NCBI GenBank assembly: GCA_002361615.1
Contig: DETK01000022.1
Coordinates: forward strand, 1-6,641
Reading direction: 5' to 3'
Source of the DNA: Bacteroidales bacterium UBA3290
GTDB taxonomy: Bacteria; Bacteroidota; Bacteroidia; Bacteroidales; UBA932
Length of the DNA stretch: 6,641 nucleotides
Position numbers and translations under genes: made by a program. The notes beneath the pieces are model-generated. The model had not been told where the DNA came from and did no database searches. It worked only from the letters and a program-made list of their open reading frames with translations. Numbering within the stretch: position 1 is the stretch's first letter; every line of letters starts with the position of its first letter. Below are positions 1 to 6,641 of this stretch, in pieces.

Positions 1-2482
1 AGCCGTAGAAGTGCCAGGCGGGATATCCTTTCTCGAAGCGGGTGATCGTACCGTAGTTGCGGACACCCACGCCGTCGATACCGTCGGAGAGAGTCTCGTG
101 GATGTAGGTCACTTCGTTCTTGAGGGTGGAAGCGTTGGCGGAAATGCTGTAGTTGAAGTCGCCGAACTGGTCGCGCCACTTGAGTTCGAACTCTAGACCC
201 GTGTTGAGCACGTTGCCGGCGTTGACCGGAGAAGCGGTGACACCCACTACCGTCGAAGGCGTGATACCCGTAACGATCAGGTCCTTGGTCATCTTCCGGA
301 ACCAGTCGGCGCTGAAGGTCAGACGGTCGCGCAGGAAGCGCATGTCAATACCGAAGTCCAGCTGCTCGGAGGTTTCCCACTTGAGCTCGTCGTTGCCGGA
401 GGAGGAAGGAGCATAGCCGAGAATGTATTCCAGACCGTTGCCGGTCGGATACTTGCCCGTGTTGGCAATCACGTTGGCATAACGGTAACCGTACAGGCCG
501 GCCAGGGAACCGTTCTGGCCCCAGGAAGCGCGCAGTTTCAAATAGTTGACCGCCTGCTTGACCGGTTGGAAGAAGTCTTCTTCAGACATCGTCCAGCTGG
601 CGGACACGGAAGGGAAATAGCCCCAGCGCATCGGCTTGGGCAGGATGGAAAGGTCGGCCGCATCCGCACGGAACGAAGCCTGGAGATTGTACTTTCCCTT
701 ATAGTTCCAGCCGGCACGCCCGAAGTAGGAGAGTTTGCGGGAGTAGCTGGGCTCTGCGCCGGATACCGAAGGAACGGCGTTGGCGGAATGGTAGGCGAAA
801 TAATAGAAGAGCGGATTGTCCTGCATCACGCCCAGGTCGTCGTCGCTGCCGCGGTAGGAGCCGCTCATCGAGAAGCTGCGGCTGTTGGAGTACGAGGTAC
901 CGACCATCAGGCTGAGATTGTGGAAACCGAAGTTCTGGTTCCAGTTGGCGAAGTTCTCCCACTGGTAGTACATGGTGTTGCTGTCGGAGCCGGAGAGGCC
1001 GATGTAATTCTGGTAGGCGTTCTGGTTCACGTAGTAGTCGAGCGAATAACCGTACGTATCGGTAGCGGAGAAACGGTAGCCGACGCGGGAAGTGAGGGTC
1101 AGGTTCTTGATCGGCATGAAGTTGATGGCCGTGGAACCATTGATGTTGAAACCCTGCGAGGTGCTGTAGGAGCGGTCGCGCATGATGCGCGGGTTAACGT
1201 TCTCCGAAGGGTTGAAGTAAGAAAGACCGTAGTAATTGCCGTTCTCATCCTTCATCAGGTTGCGGCCGGCGGCCAGATAGTCCAGCATGAAGTCGGGCAG
1301 CTGGTCCGGTGCGTAGGTCGTCGGAGTGAGCGGGTCGAGCTGGATAGCTGCCAGCACGGCGGAACCGTAGTCGGAGCCTTCCGAGACGCTGCGGGCCTGG
1401 TAGTATTCCACCTGGTTGTTGGTCTGGACTTCCAGCCAGGGCTTGAACTTCCAGGAGCCGTTGACCATCGTGGTAATGCGTTTGTAGACGTCGGCGTCGC
1501 CGGCGAACATACCGTTGTTGTCGAGATAGGTGGCCGAGATGTAGAGATTGCCTCTGTCGGCACCTGCCGAGAACGACAGGTTGTGGTGCTGCATGAGAGA
1601 GTTCTCATAGGAATAGGCCAGCCAGTCGGTATTGGTCTTGAAATCCCAGTTTCCGTAGAAATCCTGCAGGCTGTAGCGGCCGTTCTCGATGAAATACTGC
1701 ATATACTGCTCGGCGTTCATCACCTTCGGAATATGGTTCAGGCTCTGCGAAGTCAGCTGGAAGGAGTAGCTGATCTTGCCGTCGCCCTGGCCGCGGCGGG
1801 TCGTGATCATGATCACGCCGTTACCGGCCTCGGCTCCGTAGATGGCAGCCGATGCACCGTCCTTGAGGACTTCCATCGACTCGATGTCATTGGGGTCGAT
1901 GCCGGCGATGGAATTCGTACGGCGACCGTCCACCACATAGAGCGGGTTGGAAGAGCCATTGGAAGAAATACCGCGCACCTGGATGCTGGGAGCGGCGCCA
2001 GGGCGGGCCGAGCTGGAGAACACCTGCACACCTGCCGTCTTGCCCTGGAGAGCCGACTCAGGCGTGGTGATGGTCCGGTTGGCGATGTCTTCCGACTTCA
2101 CCTGTGAGATGGCGCCGGAGACGTCGGATTTCTTCTGTACGCCGTAACCCACGACCACCGTCTCTTCCAGCATTTCCGTATCCGGGAGGAGCTGGATGTT
2201 GAGGGTCGTCGTCTTCTCAGCTACGACGGTCTGCGGCTTGAAGCCGATGTAGGAGAACTCGACGGTGGCACCAGCCGGGACGGTGATGGAATACATACCG
2301 TCGATGTCGGTGGCCACACCGTTCGTAGTCCCCTGCTGAATTACGCCCACGCCCATGAGCGGATCGCCGAAATCATCGACGACCTGTCCGGAGAGCGTCA
2401 CCTGCGACTGGGCGGAAAGCGACCACCCGACCAGCAGGGTCAGGCACGCGAGCGCCAGTCTTTTGAAGAGGGTTTTTCTCAT
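1..2482 (-). CDS. SusC/RagA-family TonB-dependent outer-membrane transporter, 3' end cut by window edge
   Basis: This is a glycan-import porin of the SusC family, energised by TonB-ExbBD and normally capped by a SusD lipoprotein. Translation from the ATG at 2482-2480 gives 827 residues without a stop to the left edge. In order: a signal peptide (residues 1-24, basic MRKTLFKR, hydrophobic core, SLSA|Q); a carboxypeptidase-like regulatory domain (about 28-105, with GVATDIDGMYSI and FSYIGFKP); a TonB-box-like EETVVVGYG (about 106-114); a plug domain (about 118-231, with IQVRGISS, LYVVDGR, IESMEVLKDGASAAIYG and NGVIMITTRRG); and a beta-barrel rich in alternating aromatic strands. The last visible motif, YPAWHFYG, is typical of the late barrel, so I expect about 150-250 residues to be missing. 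There is no N-terminal STN domain, which fits control by the neighbouring hybrid sensor rather than by an ECF sigma/anti-sigma pair (inference). The gene lies 21 bases after the esterase, probably in one operon. A SusD gene is expected just outside the window. The transported glycan cannot be told. Confidence 0.97.
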   Translation of the reverse strand, partial: MRKTLFKRLALACLTLLVGWSLSAQSQVTLSGQVVDDFGDPLMGVGVIQQGTTNGVATDIDGMYSITVPAGATVEFSYIGFKPQTVVAEKTTTLNIQLLPDTEMLEETVVVGYGVQKKSDVSGAISQVKSEDIANRTITTPESALQGKTAGVQVFSSSARPGAAPSIQVRGISSNGSSNPLYVVDGRRTNSIAGIDPNDIESMEVLKDGASAAIYGAEAGNGVIMITTRRGQGDGKISYSFQLTSQSLNHIPKVMNAEQYMQYFIENGRYSLQDFYGNWDFKTNTDWLAYSYENSLMQHHNLSFSAGADRGNLYISATYLDNNGMFAGDADVYKRITTMVNGSWKFKPWLEVQTNNQVEYYQARSVSEGSDYGSAVLAAIQLDPLTPTTYAPDQLPDFMLDYLAAGRNLMKDENGNYYGLSYFNPSENVNPRIMRDRSYSTSQGFNINGSTAINFMPIKNLTLTSRVGYRFSATDTYGYSLDYYVNQNAYQNYIGLSGSDSNTMYYQWENFANWNQNFGFHNLSLMVGTSYSNSRSFSMSGSYRGSDDDLGVMQDNPLFYYFAYHSANAVPSVSGAEPSYSRKLSYFGRAGWNYKGKYNLQASFRADAADLSILPKPMRWGYFPSVSASWTMSEEDFFQPVKQAVNYLKLRASWGQNGSLAGLYGYRYANVIANTGKYPTGNGLEYILGYAPSSSGNDELKWETSEQLDFGIDMRFLRDRLTFSADWFRKMTKDLIVTGITPSTVVGVTASPVNAGNVLNTGLEFELKWRDQFGDFNYSISANASTLKNEVTYIHETLSDGIDGVGVRNYGTITRFEKGYPAWHFYG

Positions 2483-2503
2483 AAATACAGTTTTTTAGGT
2501 GTT

Positions 2504-3967
2504 TTATTGAATAGTAGATTCGATATTCAGGACCATTTTACGCGGATAGGGCTCCCACTGCGGCATTCCGTCGGACTCGGGGACGCCTGTCTTGGCAAAA
2601 GACGTCCAGAGGCGGCTGATGCGGTGTCCCAGCTGAACGGCATCCTGCCCGCCGCCCGTAAAGGTGCGGTGCAAAGCCACATTGTCGAAGACGAAGGGAA
2701 TCTCGATGCAGTGCGTACTGCCGAAAGCCCCGTCCAGGACAGGCGATTCCCAGGTAAACTGGTAGAAATAAACAGGTGCGCATCCGGCCGCCGACCGGTC
2801 CGCTGCCTGTGCGAGGGCAAGCGGCTGGAAGATCGGATCTTCCTGATCGCGCGTAAATTCATGATAGGTGGTTCCGATGATCACGGGGATATCTTTCGAC
2901 AAGGCCAGCGCCTCCGGCGTAGAAGGCTGAGCGGGAATCACCTCGCCATCCACCACGGGAACTTGTCCGTACAGGATGGCACTGAGGATATTCTCAGGGA
3001 ACACGCCGTCCTGCCGGGCCTCCTCGCAGACCGAGGCGATGGCACCGTTGTAAGCGGCCAGCAGCTGGTCGTATGGAACATCCGCAATCGCATCGATGCG
3101 GGAAGGGTTCAGGCGCAGGGTCTCGACGGTCTTGGCGCCGATGCGGCGCGAATACTTGGGATCCATAAGCTGGGTAATGGAACCACTCTCGACGATAGCC
3201 TTGGTAAACAAGCCTTTGGCGGAAGGCATGGCCATCAGCGTGGAAACCTTTCCGCCGCCGCCCGACTGGCCGAAGATCGTGACATTGGCCGGATCACCGC
3301 CGAAAGCGGCGATATTGTCGCGTACCCACTCAAGCGCCTTTACAATGTCGGTCATGCCGAGATTGCCGCTATGGGCATATTTCACACCATAGGCCGACAG
3401 ATCAAGGAATCCGAGGACATTGAGCCGGTGGTTGAGCGAAACGACGACCACGCCGTGGTCACGAGCCAGGTTGGTACCATCGTATGAGATGAGTTCCTGG
3501 CCGCTGCCGGCCCGGAAACCGCCACCGTGCAGCCACACCATCACGGGGCGCTTCACGCCGTTGCGCAAGCCACCCGTCCAGATGTTCAGCCGCAGACAGT
3601 CTTCGTCGGGGAAGCCATCGTCCCAATGCATGGCGAAGGCCTGGTCATCCGACCACCAACCGGAACGCTTGTCCTGCGGACAGGTGGGGCCATAAGCCCG
3701 GCTCGGACGGACTTCCGTCCAGGGATCGGGATCCTCTGCCGGCATGAAACGGGCTGCCTTGGCATAAGGGATTCCCTTGAAAATGAACACGCCGTCGTCG
3801 ATATAGCCGGCAACGGGACCCGATGCCGTCTGGACGGTCGAAGCCTTGGCCGATGTCTCCAAGGCGGCCGGACCGGCCGCTTGGGGCCGGTTGCCGGAAG
3901 GACAGCTGCAGGCTGCGGTCAACAAGACCGCAGCAAGCAGCGTCACCACAAAAAACCGTTTGTTCAT
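2504..3967 (-). CDS. Type-B carboxylesterase (alpha/beta hydrolase), predicted lipoprotein
   Basis: The protein is a 487-residue serine ester hydrolase of the COesterase family. The start at 3967 is chosen because it gives a clean lipoprotein signal (MNKRFFVV..LLTAAC, lipidated Cys20). The frame stays open upstream to an ATG at 4066, but those 33 residues are charged and would bury the signal. Residues after Cys20 (SCPSGNRP) lack the acidic surface-export signal known in Bacteroidota, so the periplasmic side is as likely as the cell surface. Family marks are Cys96 and EDCLRLN (Cys124), the likely conserved disulfide; the oxyanion-hole motif HGGGF (147-151); the nucleophile Ser235 in FGQSGGGG, where the classic form is GESAG; the likely acid Glu370 in GTTYHEFT; and His419 in GSTHCIEIPFVF. 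The stretch between Glu370 and the VYFYQFTW strand looks about 50 residues shorter than I recall for the family, and the C-terminus is short. All three catalytic residues are present, so it is probably active. A role in de-esterifying a glycan or plant compound is inferred from its place ahead of susC; the real substrate is unknown. Confidence 0.94.
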   Translation of the reverse strand: MNKRFFVVTLLAAVLLTAACSCPSGNRPQAAGPAALETSAKASTVQTASGPVAGYIDDGVFIFKGIPYAKAARFMPAEDPDPWTEVRPSRAYGPTCPQDKRSGWWSDDQAFAMHWDDGFPDEDCLRLNIWTGGLRNGVKRPVMVWLHGGGFRAGSGQELISYDGTNLARDHGVVVVSLNHRLNVLGFLDLSAYGVKYAHSGNLGMTDIVKALEWVRDNIAAFGGDPANVTIFGQSGGGGKVSTLMAMPSAKGLFTKAIVESGSITQLMDPKYSRRIGAKTVETLRLNPSRIDAIADVPYDQLLAAYNGAIASVCEEARQDGVFPENILSAILYGQVPVVDGEVIPAQPSTPEALALSKDIPVIIGTTYHEFTRDQEDPIFQPLALAQAADRSAAGCAPVYFYQFTWESPVLDGAFGSTHCIEIPFVFDNVALHRTFTGGGQDAVQLGHRISRLWTSFAKTGVPESDGMPQWEPYPRKMVLNIESTIQ

Positions 3968-4066
3968 AGTTCGTTCCAAAAACTCTTTGCAAATTTCGTC
4001 AAGTCCCTCTGAAAAGGCTTTCTCCGGATTACAACTTCTTTCCTGAATGTCCGGATTCGGTAACAC

Positions 4067-4096
4067 ATTTGTTTAAAAATCTTCCGATTTGTTTAA
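4067..4096. repeat. Perfect 10-base direct repeat, 20-base period; candidate regulator binding site
   Basis: ATTTGTTTAA occurs at 4067-4076 and again at 4087-4096, exactly 20 bases apart start to start, close to two helical turns, so both copies face the same side of the DNA. The repeat lies 42-71 bases before the sensor ATG and 100-129 bases before the esterase start. Hybrid two-component regulators of this class usually end in an AraC-type DNA-binding domain, and such proteins often bind paired direct repeats. The identity and spacing are seen directly; the function is inference. Confidence 0.6.
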
Positions 4097-4101
4097 TCAC
4101 G

Positions 4102-4133
4102 TTTCCTATTTTCCTGATTTATATGTATTTTTG
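4102..4133 (+). promoter_or_regulatory. Candidate Bacteroides-type promoter of the sensor gene
   Basis: TATTTTTG at 4126-4133 matches the Bacteroides -7 consensus TAnnTTTG exactly. A TTTC at 4102-4105 stands 20 bases upstream, one mismatch from the -33 consensus TTTG and at a fitting spacing. Transcription would then start at about 4137-4140, which coincides with the ATG at 4138. Either the mRNA is leaderless or the true promoter lies further upstream in this AT-rich gap. In such AT-rich sequence the match could be chance. Confidence 0.35.
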
Positions 4134-4137
4134 AGAT

Positions 4138-6641
4138 ATGAAACGTTTTTGGATCCTCCTACCCGTCTTTTTCTGCCTGGCCGCCTGTCATCCTTCCGGC
4201 CGGCCGGAGGACAGAGACCTCCGCGAAACAGGCATCTTCGTAATCTCCGACGCACTCTCCAACCAGAAAGTAAACGCCTTCACCGAAGACGCCGACGGGC
4301 ACATCTGGATCGCCACCTTCCGGGGCTTGAACCAATACAACGTCCACGAATATCATCAGTATTTCTGCACCGACGATACGCTTGGTCTGCCCGACAACCA
4401 GATCAACGACATCTACAGCAGCCGCAGCGGACAGCTATGGGCGGCTACCGTCAACGGTCTTGCTTTCCAGACCGAAACGGGGGAATTTCACCGAGTCACC
4501 GTTCCCGGCTACAACCGGAGCATCAACCGGATCCTGGAAGCGCCGGACGGACGGATGCTTATGAGCAATATGACATCCCTGTTCGTCTATGATTCCGGAC
4601 AGGATTGCCTGAAACCGGTCATTCGGGACTATAATGCCTTCGGTATCCCTGCAGAAACCTGGGTGGATGACCGTCTATGGGTCATCACGGGCGGAAATAC
4701 GCTCACCTGCTACAACAGTCGCGACTTTACGCCGGAGTCCTCTATCCCCATCCCCTTCACCGCCTACCATATCTGTCATGCAGGCGGCGGGAAGATCTGG
4801 CTTTCCGGAATGGGGAACCTGCGGATCTACGACACTGTCAAAGGAGCCTGGACAGAATTGCCGGAGGCCATACGGTGCAATCCCGTCCTGACCGACGGAG
4901 ACATCGACCTGATGTACGCCCTCGATGACGGCAGCATCCTGCTGAATGTCATTGGAAAAGGCGTTTTCTGCTACTTTCCTTCCAGCGGACGTCTCCTCTG
5001 CCAGGGAGAGCCCGACTTCCCCTACGACATTCCTCAGGGCGAAATCCACACCGTCTTCCAGGACAGCCGCCACAATCTGTGGTTCGGCACGACCGACCAG
5101 GGCTACAGCGTCTCCTACCAATACAAAAACCAATTCAACAGCAACAAGTTCCTGACCGGCTATTTCAACCGCAAGACGGTAACGTCACTCTGCCCCGACA
5201 CAGACGGAAGGCTATGGATTACGACGCTTCGGGACGGGCTCTTCCTCTATGACCGGCGTGCGGGCACCATCCTTCCTGTCGACGTGAGCGGACTGATCCA
5301 CGACAAGAACGTGGGCTACATCCGCTGTTCCAAGGTGTTCCGCGACGCAGAAGGCGATTATTGGCTGCTGTTTACCGACAAATACCGGGCAGTCCGCTGT
5401 CAGTGGGACGGAAAGCGTTTCCACATGCTCGATAACGTTTCCTGGACGAATCCCCTCTCCATTGCCCAGGATGACCGTGGCATGATCTGGATTGGAGGTG
5501 TGGGCGACAGCCTGCTCAAATACGACAAGAAAACACGCAGCGGCGTGCCTGTACGGCTGACTGCCGAACCGGGTTGGACATTTATCACCGACCTGCTCCT
5601 TTCCCAGGCGGGGACGATGGTCGCTGCCGCATTCAATCTGCCGCTTTTCCACATCAACACCTATACGGATGAAGTATCGCCACTGGAGCTTTCTGAAGAA
5701 GAACGGGCAGCCTGTATCCGTCGGTCGGTCCTGATTCCGAACTGCCTGTTCCGCGACAGCGCCGGCGACCTCTGGATCGGGACCATCGCCAACGGTCTTA
5801 TCCTGCATAGCAAGAAAGACAACCGCACTGCCCCCGTGACCGGCCTGCCCTGCCAGGATGTCTGCTCTATCCAGGAAGACCGGCAAGGCAATGTCTGGGT
5901 ATCGACAATGAATGGACTGGGTCGATTCGACCGCACAACCGGTCAGTTCTTCAACTACTATACGGCCGACGGAATCGGCGGCAATCAATTCTCCGACCGA
6001 GCCTCCTGCGTCCTTTCCGACGGGACGCTGGTCTTCGGCGGCACCCATGGCATTACCTGGTTCAATCCGCTCGATGTCTCCCAGAAACGCTCGGTCCCGC
6101 TGGTGTTCGAGGACCTGAAGGTCCACAACCAGCTGGTCCTGCCCGGACCAGACGCCCCCATTGACAAGCGTCTCTCCAAGCACCCTGAAATCCTGCTCCG
6201 GCACGACCAGAACGGCTTCAGCATCTCGTTCGCAGCCCTGGACTATAGTGAACTGGAGCAAACGCATTATCAGTACCGGATGGAGGGCTTCGACCGTTAC
6301 TGGGTCGATGCCGGCAACAACAACGAAGCCTACTACGCCAGTCTGCCTGCCGGAAAATACCGTTTCTGCGTCCGCATCGACAACAACAACCAGAGTATCG
6401 TGCCCGTCGAATCGTCCCTGTCCGTCAGGATTCTGCCCCCCTGGAACCGGACCTGGTGGGCCATCTCCCTGTTTTCGCTGCTGGGCCTGGGATTCCTGCT
6501 GCTGCTGGCACTCCTCTATCAACGCATCAGGCGGGAACAAGCAGAACACGCGCGCCATATCCGTGAAGAACAGGCTGCCCGCGAAAAAGTGCGGCTGGAG
6601 AAAGAAGAGGAGCAGCGAATCAACAAGATCCAGATGAACTA
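4138..6641 (+). CDS. Hybrid two-component system sensor (double propeller + Y_Y_Y), 3' end cut by window edge
   Basis: This is the sensor part of a membrane-spanning hybrid two-component regulator, the kind that detects oligosaccharides in the periplasm and controls PULs. 834 residues are visible without a stop. The N-terminus is a secretion signal ending in a perfect lipobox (LAAC, Cys17). It is followed by fourteen Reg_prop-like blades, beginning at about residues 43, 84, 127, 171, 209, 256, 300, 346, 394, 437, 481, 531, 571 and 614. The clearest are DGHIWIAT, HNLWFGTT, DGRLWITT, RGMIWIGG, AGDLWIGT and QGNVWVST; this fits two seven-bladed propellers. A Y_Y_Y domain follows (about 693-760, YQYRMEGFDRYWVDA), then one transmembrane helix (about 771-793) and a charged signalling coiled coil (about 795-832). 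The window ends at NKIQMN, where family members continue almost at once into the HisKA H-box. Kinase, receiver and AraC-type DNA-binding domains are expected beyond the edge but not seen. The ATG at 4138 is well supported, as the next Met is residue 141. It diverges from the esterase-susC operon, its likely target. Confidence 0.96.
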   Translation, partial: MKRFWILLPVFFCLAACHPSGRPEDRDLRETGIFVISDALSNQKVNAFTEDADGHIWIATFRGLNQYNVHEYHQYFCTDDTLGLPDNQINDIYSSRSGQLWAATVNGLAFQTETGEFHRVTVPGYNRSINRILEAPDGRMLMSNMTSLFVYDSGQDCLKPVIRDYNAFGIPAETWVDDRLWVITGGNTLTCYNSRDFTPESSIPIPFTAYHICHAGGGKIWLSGMGNLRIYDTVKGAWTELPEAIRCNPVLTDGDIDLMYALDDGSILLNVIGKGVFCYFPSSGRLLCQGEPDFPYDIPQGEIHTVFQDSRHNLWFGTTDQGYSVSYQYKNQFNSNKFLTGYFNRKTVTSLCPDTDGRLWITTLRDGLFLYDRRAGTILPVDVSGLIHDKNVGYIRCSKVFRDAEGDYWLLFTDKYRAVRCQWDGKRFHMLDNVSWTNPLSIAQDDRGMIWIGGVGDSLLKYDKKTRSGVPVRLTAEPGWTFITDLLLSQAGTMVAAAFNLPLFHINTYTDEVSPLELSEEERAACIRRSVLIPNCLFRDSAGDLWIGTIANGLILHSKKDNRTAPVTGLPCQDVCSIQEDRQGNVWVSTMNGLGRFDRTTGQFFNYYTADGIGGNQFSDRASCVLSDGTLVFGGTHGITWFNPLDVSQKRSVPLVFEDLKVHNQLVLPGPDAPIDKRLSKHPEILLRHDQNGFSISFAALDYSELEQTHYQYRMEGFDRYWVDAGNNNEAYYASLPAGKYRFCVRIDNNNQSIVPVESSLSVRILPPWNRTWWAISLFSLLGLGFLLLLALLYQRIRREQAEHARHIREEQAAREKVRLEKEEEQRINKIQMN

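Larger units (their letters stand above)
3968..4137. promoter_or_regulatory. Divergent regulatory gap between the esterase-susC operon and the sensor gene
   Basis: This 170-base gap is clearly more AT-rich than the genes on either side, especially from 4061 to 4137, and must hold the promoters of both divergent units. It contains the direct repeat at 4067-4096, two copies of CCGGATT (4024-4030 and 4051-4057), two copies of TTTCCTGA (4039-4046 and 4110-4117), and a -7-like element for the plus strand. For the minus strand I see only a weak candidate, GAAATTTG (3997 down to 3990, one mismatch to TAnnTTTG), with no matching -33 element. Neither start codon has a convincing Shine-Dalgarno site, which is usual in Bacteroidota. 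No terminator-like hairpin is apparent. Confidence 0.75.

Noticed and set aside
1802..1817. Perfect 16-base palindrome CGTGATCATGATCACG inside susC
   Set aside because: It encodes part of the conserved plug-end motif GVIMIT (GTG ATC ATG ATC ACG), so the coding constraint and codon choice explain it; there is no reason to see an operator there.
566..2107. 513-codon plus-strand open frame opposite susC
   Set aside because: It is in exact codon register with the susC frame, so its stops could arise only opposite TTA, CTA or TCA codons, which this GC-rich gene rarely uses. The translation is low-complexity (Val, Gly, Arg, His rich) with no recognisable motif, while the minus strand gives a canonical SusC.
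2483..2503. Possible separate promoter or terminator between the esterase and susC
   Set aside because: The gap is only 21 AT-rich bases, with no TAnnTTTG element and no hairpin, so co-transcription is the simpler reading.
2507..3487. 326-codon plus-strand open frame opposite the esterase
   Set aside because: Codon-register antisense shadow; the minus strand encodes an esterase with a full catalytic triad.
3968..4066. Upstream start for the esterase at 4066 (33 extra residues)
   Set aside because: The extension is charged and non-hydrophobic and would place the lipoprotein signal internally. The start at 3967 gives an ideal n-region, h-region and lipobox.
4089..4592. 167-codon plus-strand open frame at the start of the sensor gene
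   Set aside because: It is out of frame with the 4138 gene and gives an Arg/Pro-rich translation with no motif; a shadow of the real gene.
5212..6558. 448-codon minus-strand open frame opposite the sensor gene
   Set aside because: It is also in codon register with the plus-strand gene and has no recognisable domain. The sense frame shows clear propeller, Y_Y_Y and transmembrane features.

Overview
The window looks like part of a polysaccharide utilisation locus (PUL) from a GC-rich member of the Bacteroidota, probably a gut- or rumen-type Bacteroidales. The evidence is a SusC/RagA-type TonB-dependent transporter, the sensor half of a hybrid two-component system with a double propeller and Y_Y_Y domain, and start codons without clear Shine-Dalgarno sites. 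Genus and species cannot be fixed from this sequence.

There are three genes and no RNA genes, insertion sequences or CRISPR arrays that I can see. On the minus strand, read from right to left, a type-B carboxylesterase lipoprotein (3967 to 2504) is followed after 21 bases by a susC-like gene that starts at 2482 and runs off the left edge (827 residues visible). On the plus strand a hybrid two-component sensor starts at 4138 and runs off the right edge (834 residues visible), stopping just before the expected histidine-kinase H-box. The two transcription units diverge from a 170-base AT-rich gap (3968-4137).

That gap holds a 10-base direct repeat (ATTTGTTTAA at 4067 and 4087, start to start exactly 20 bases) and a Bacteroides-type -7 element (TATTTTTG, 4126-4133) only four bases from the sensor's ATG.

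Working model, partly inference: the sensor's periplasmic double propeller detects a glycan fragment and its cytoplasmic part, outside the window, activates the divergent esterase-susC operon. The esterase would remove ester groups from the glycan or an aglycone, and SusC, with a SusD partner expected just beyond position 1, would import the oligosaccharide. The substrate cannot be named from what is visible.

The long open frames opposite all three genes are codon-register antisense shadows and are not annotated. No wholly new system is evident. The most testable oddities are the promoter-proximal direct repeat, a possibly leaderless sensor mRNA, a perfect lipobox on the sensor, and an apparently shortened segment in the esterase between its catalytic Glu and His.
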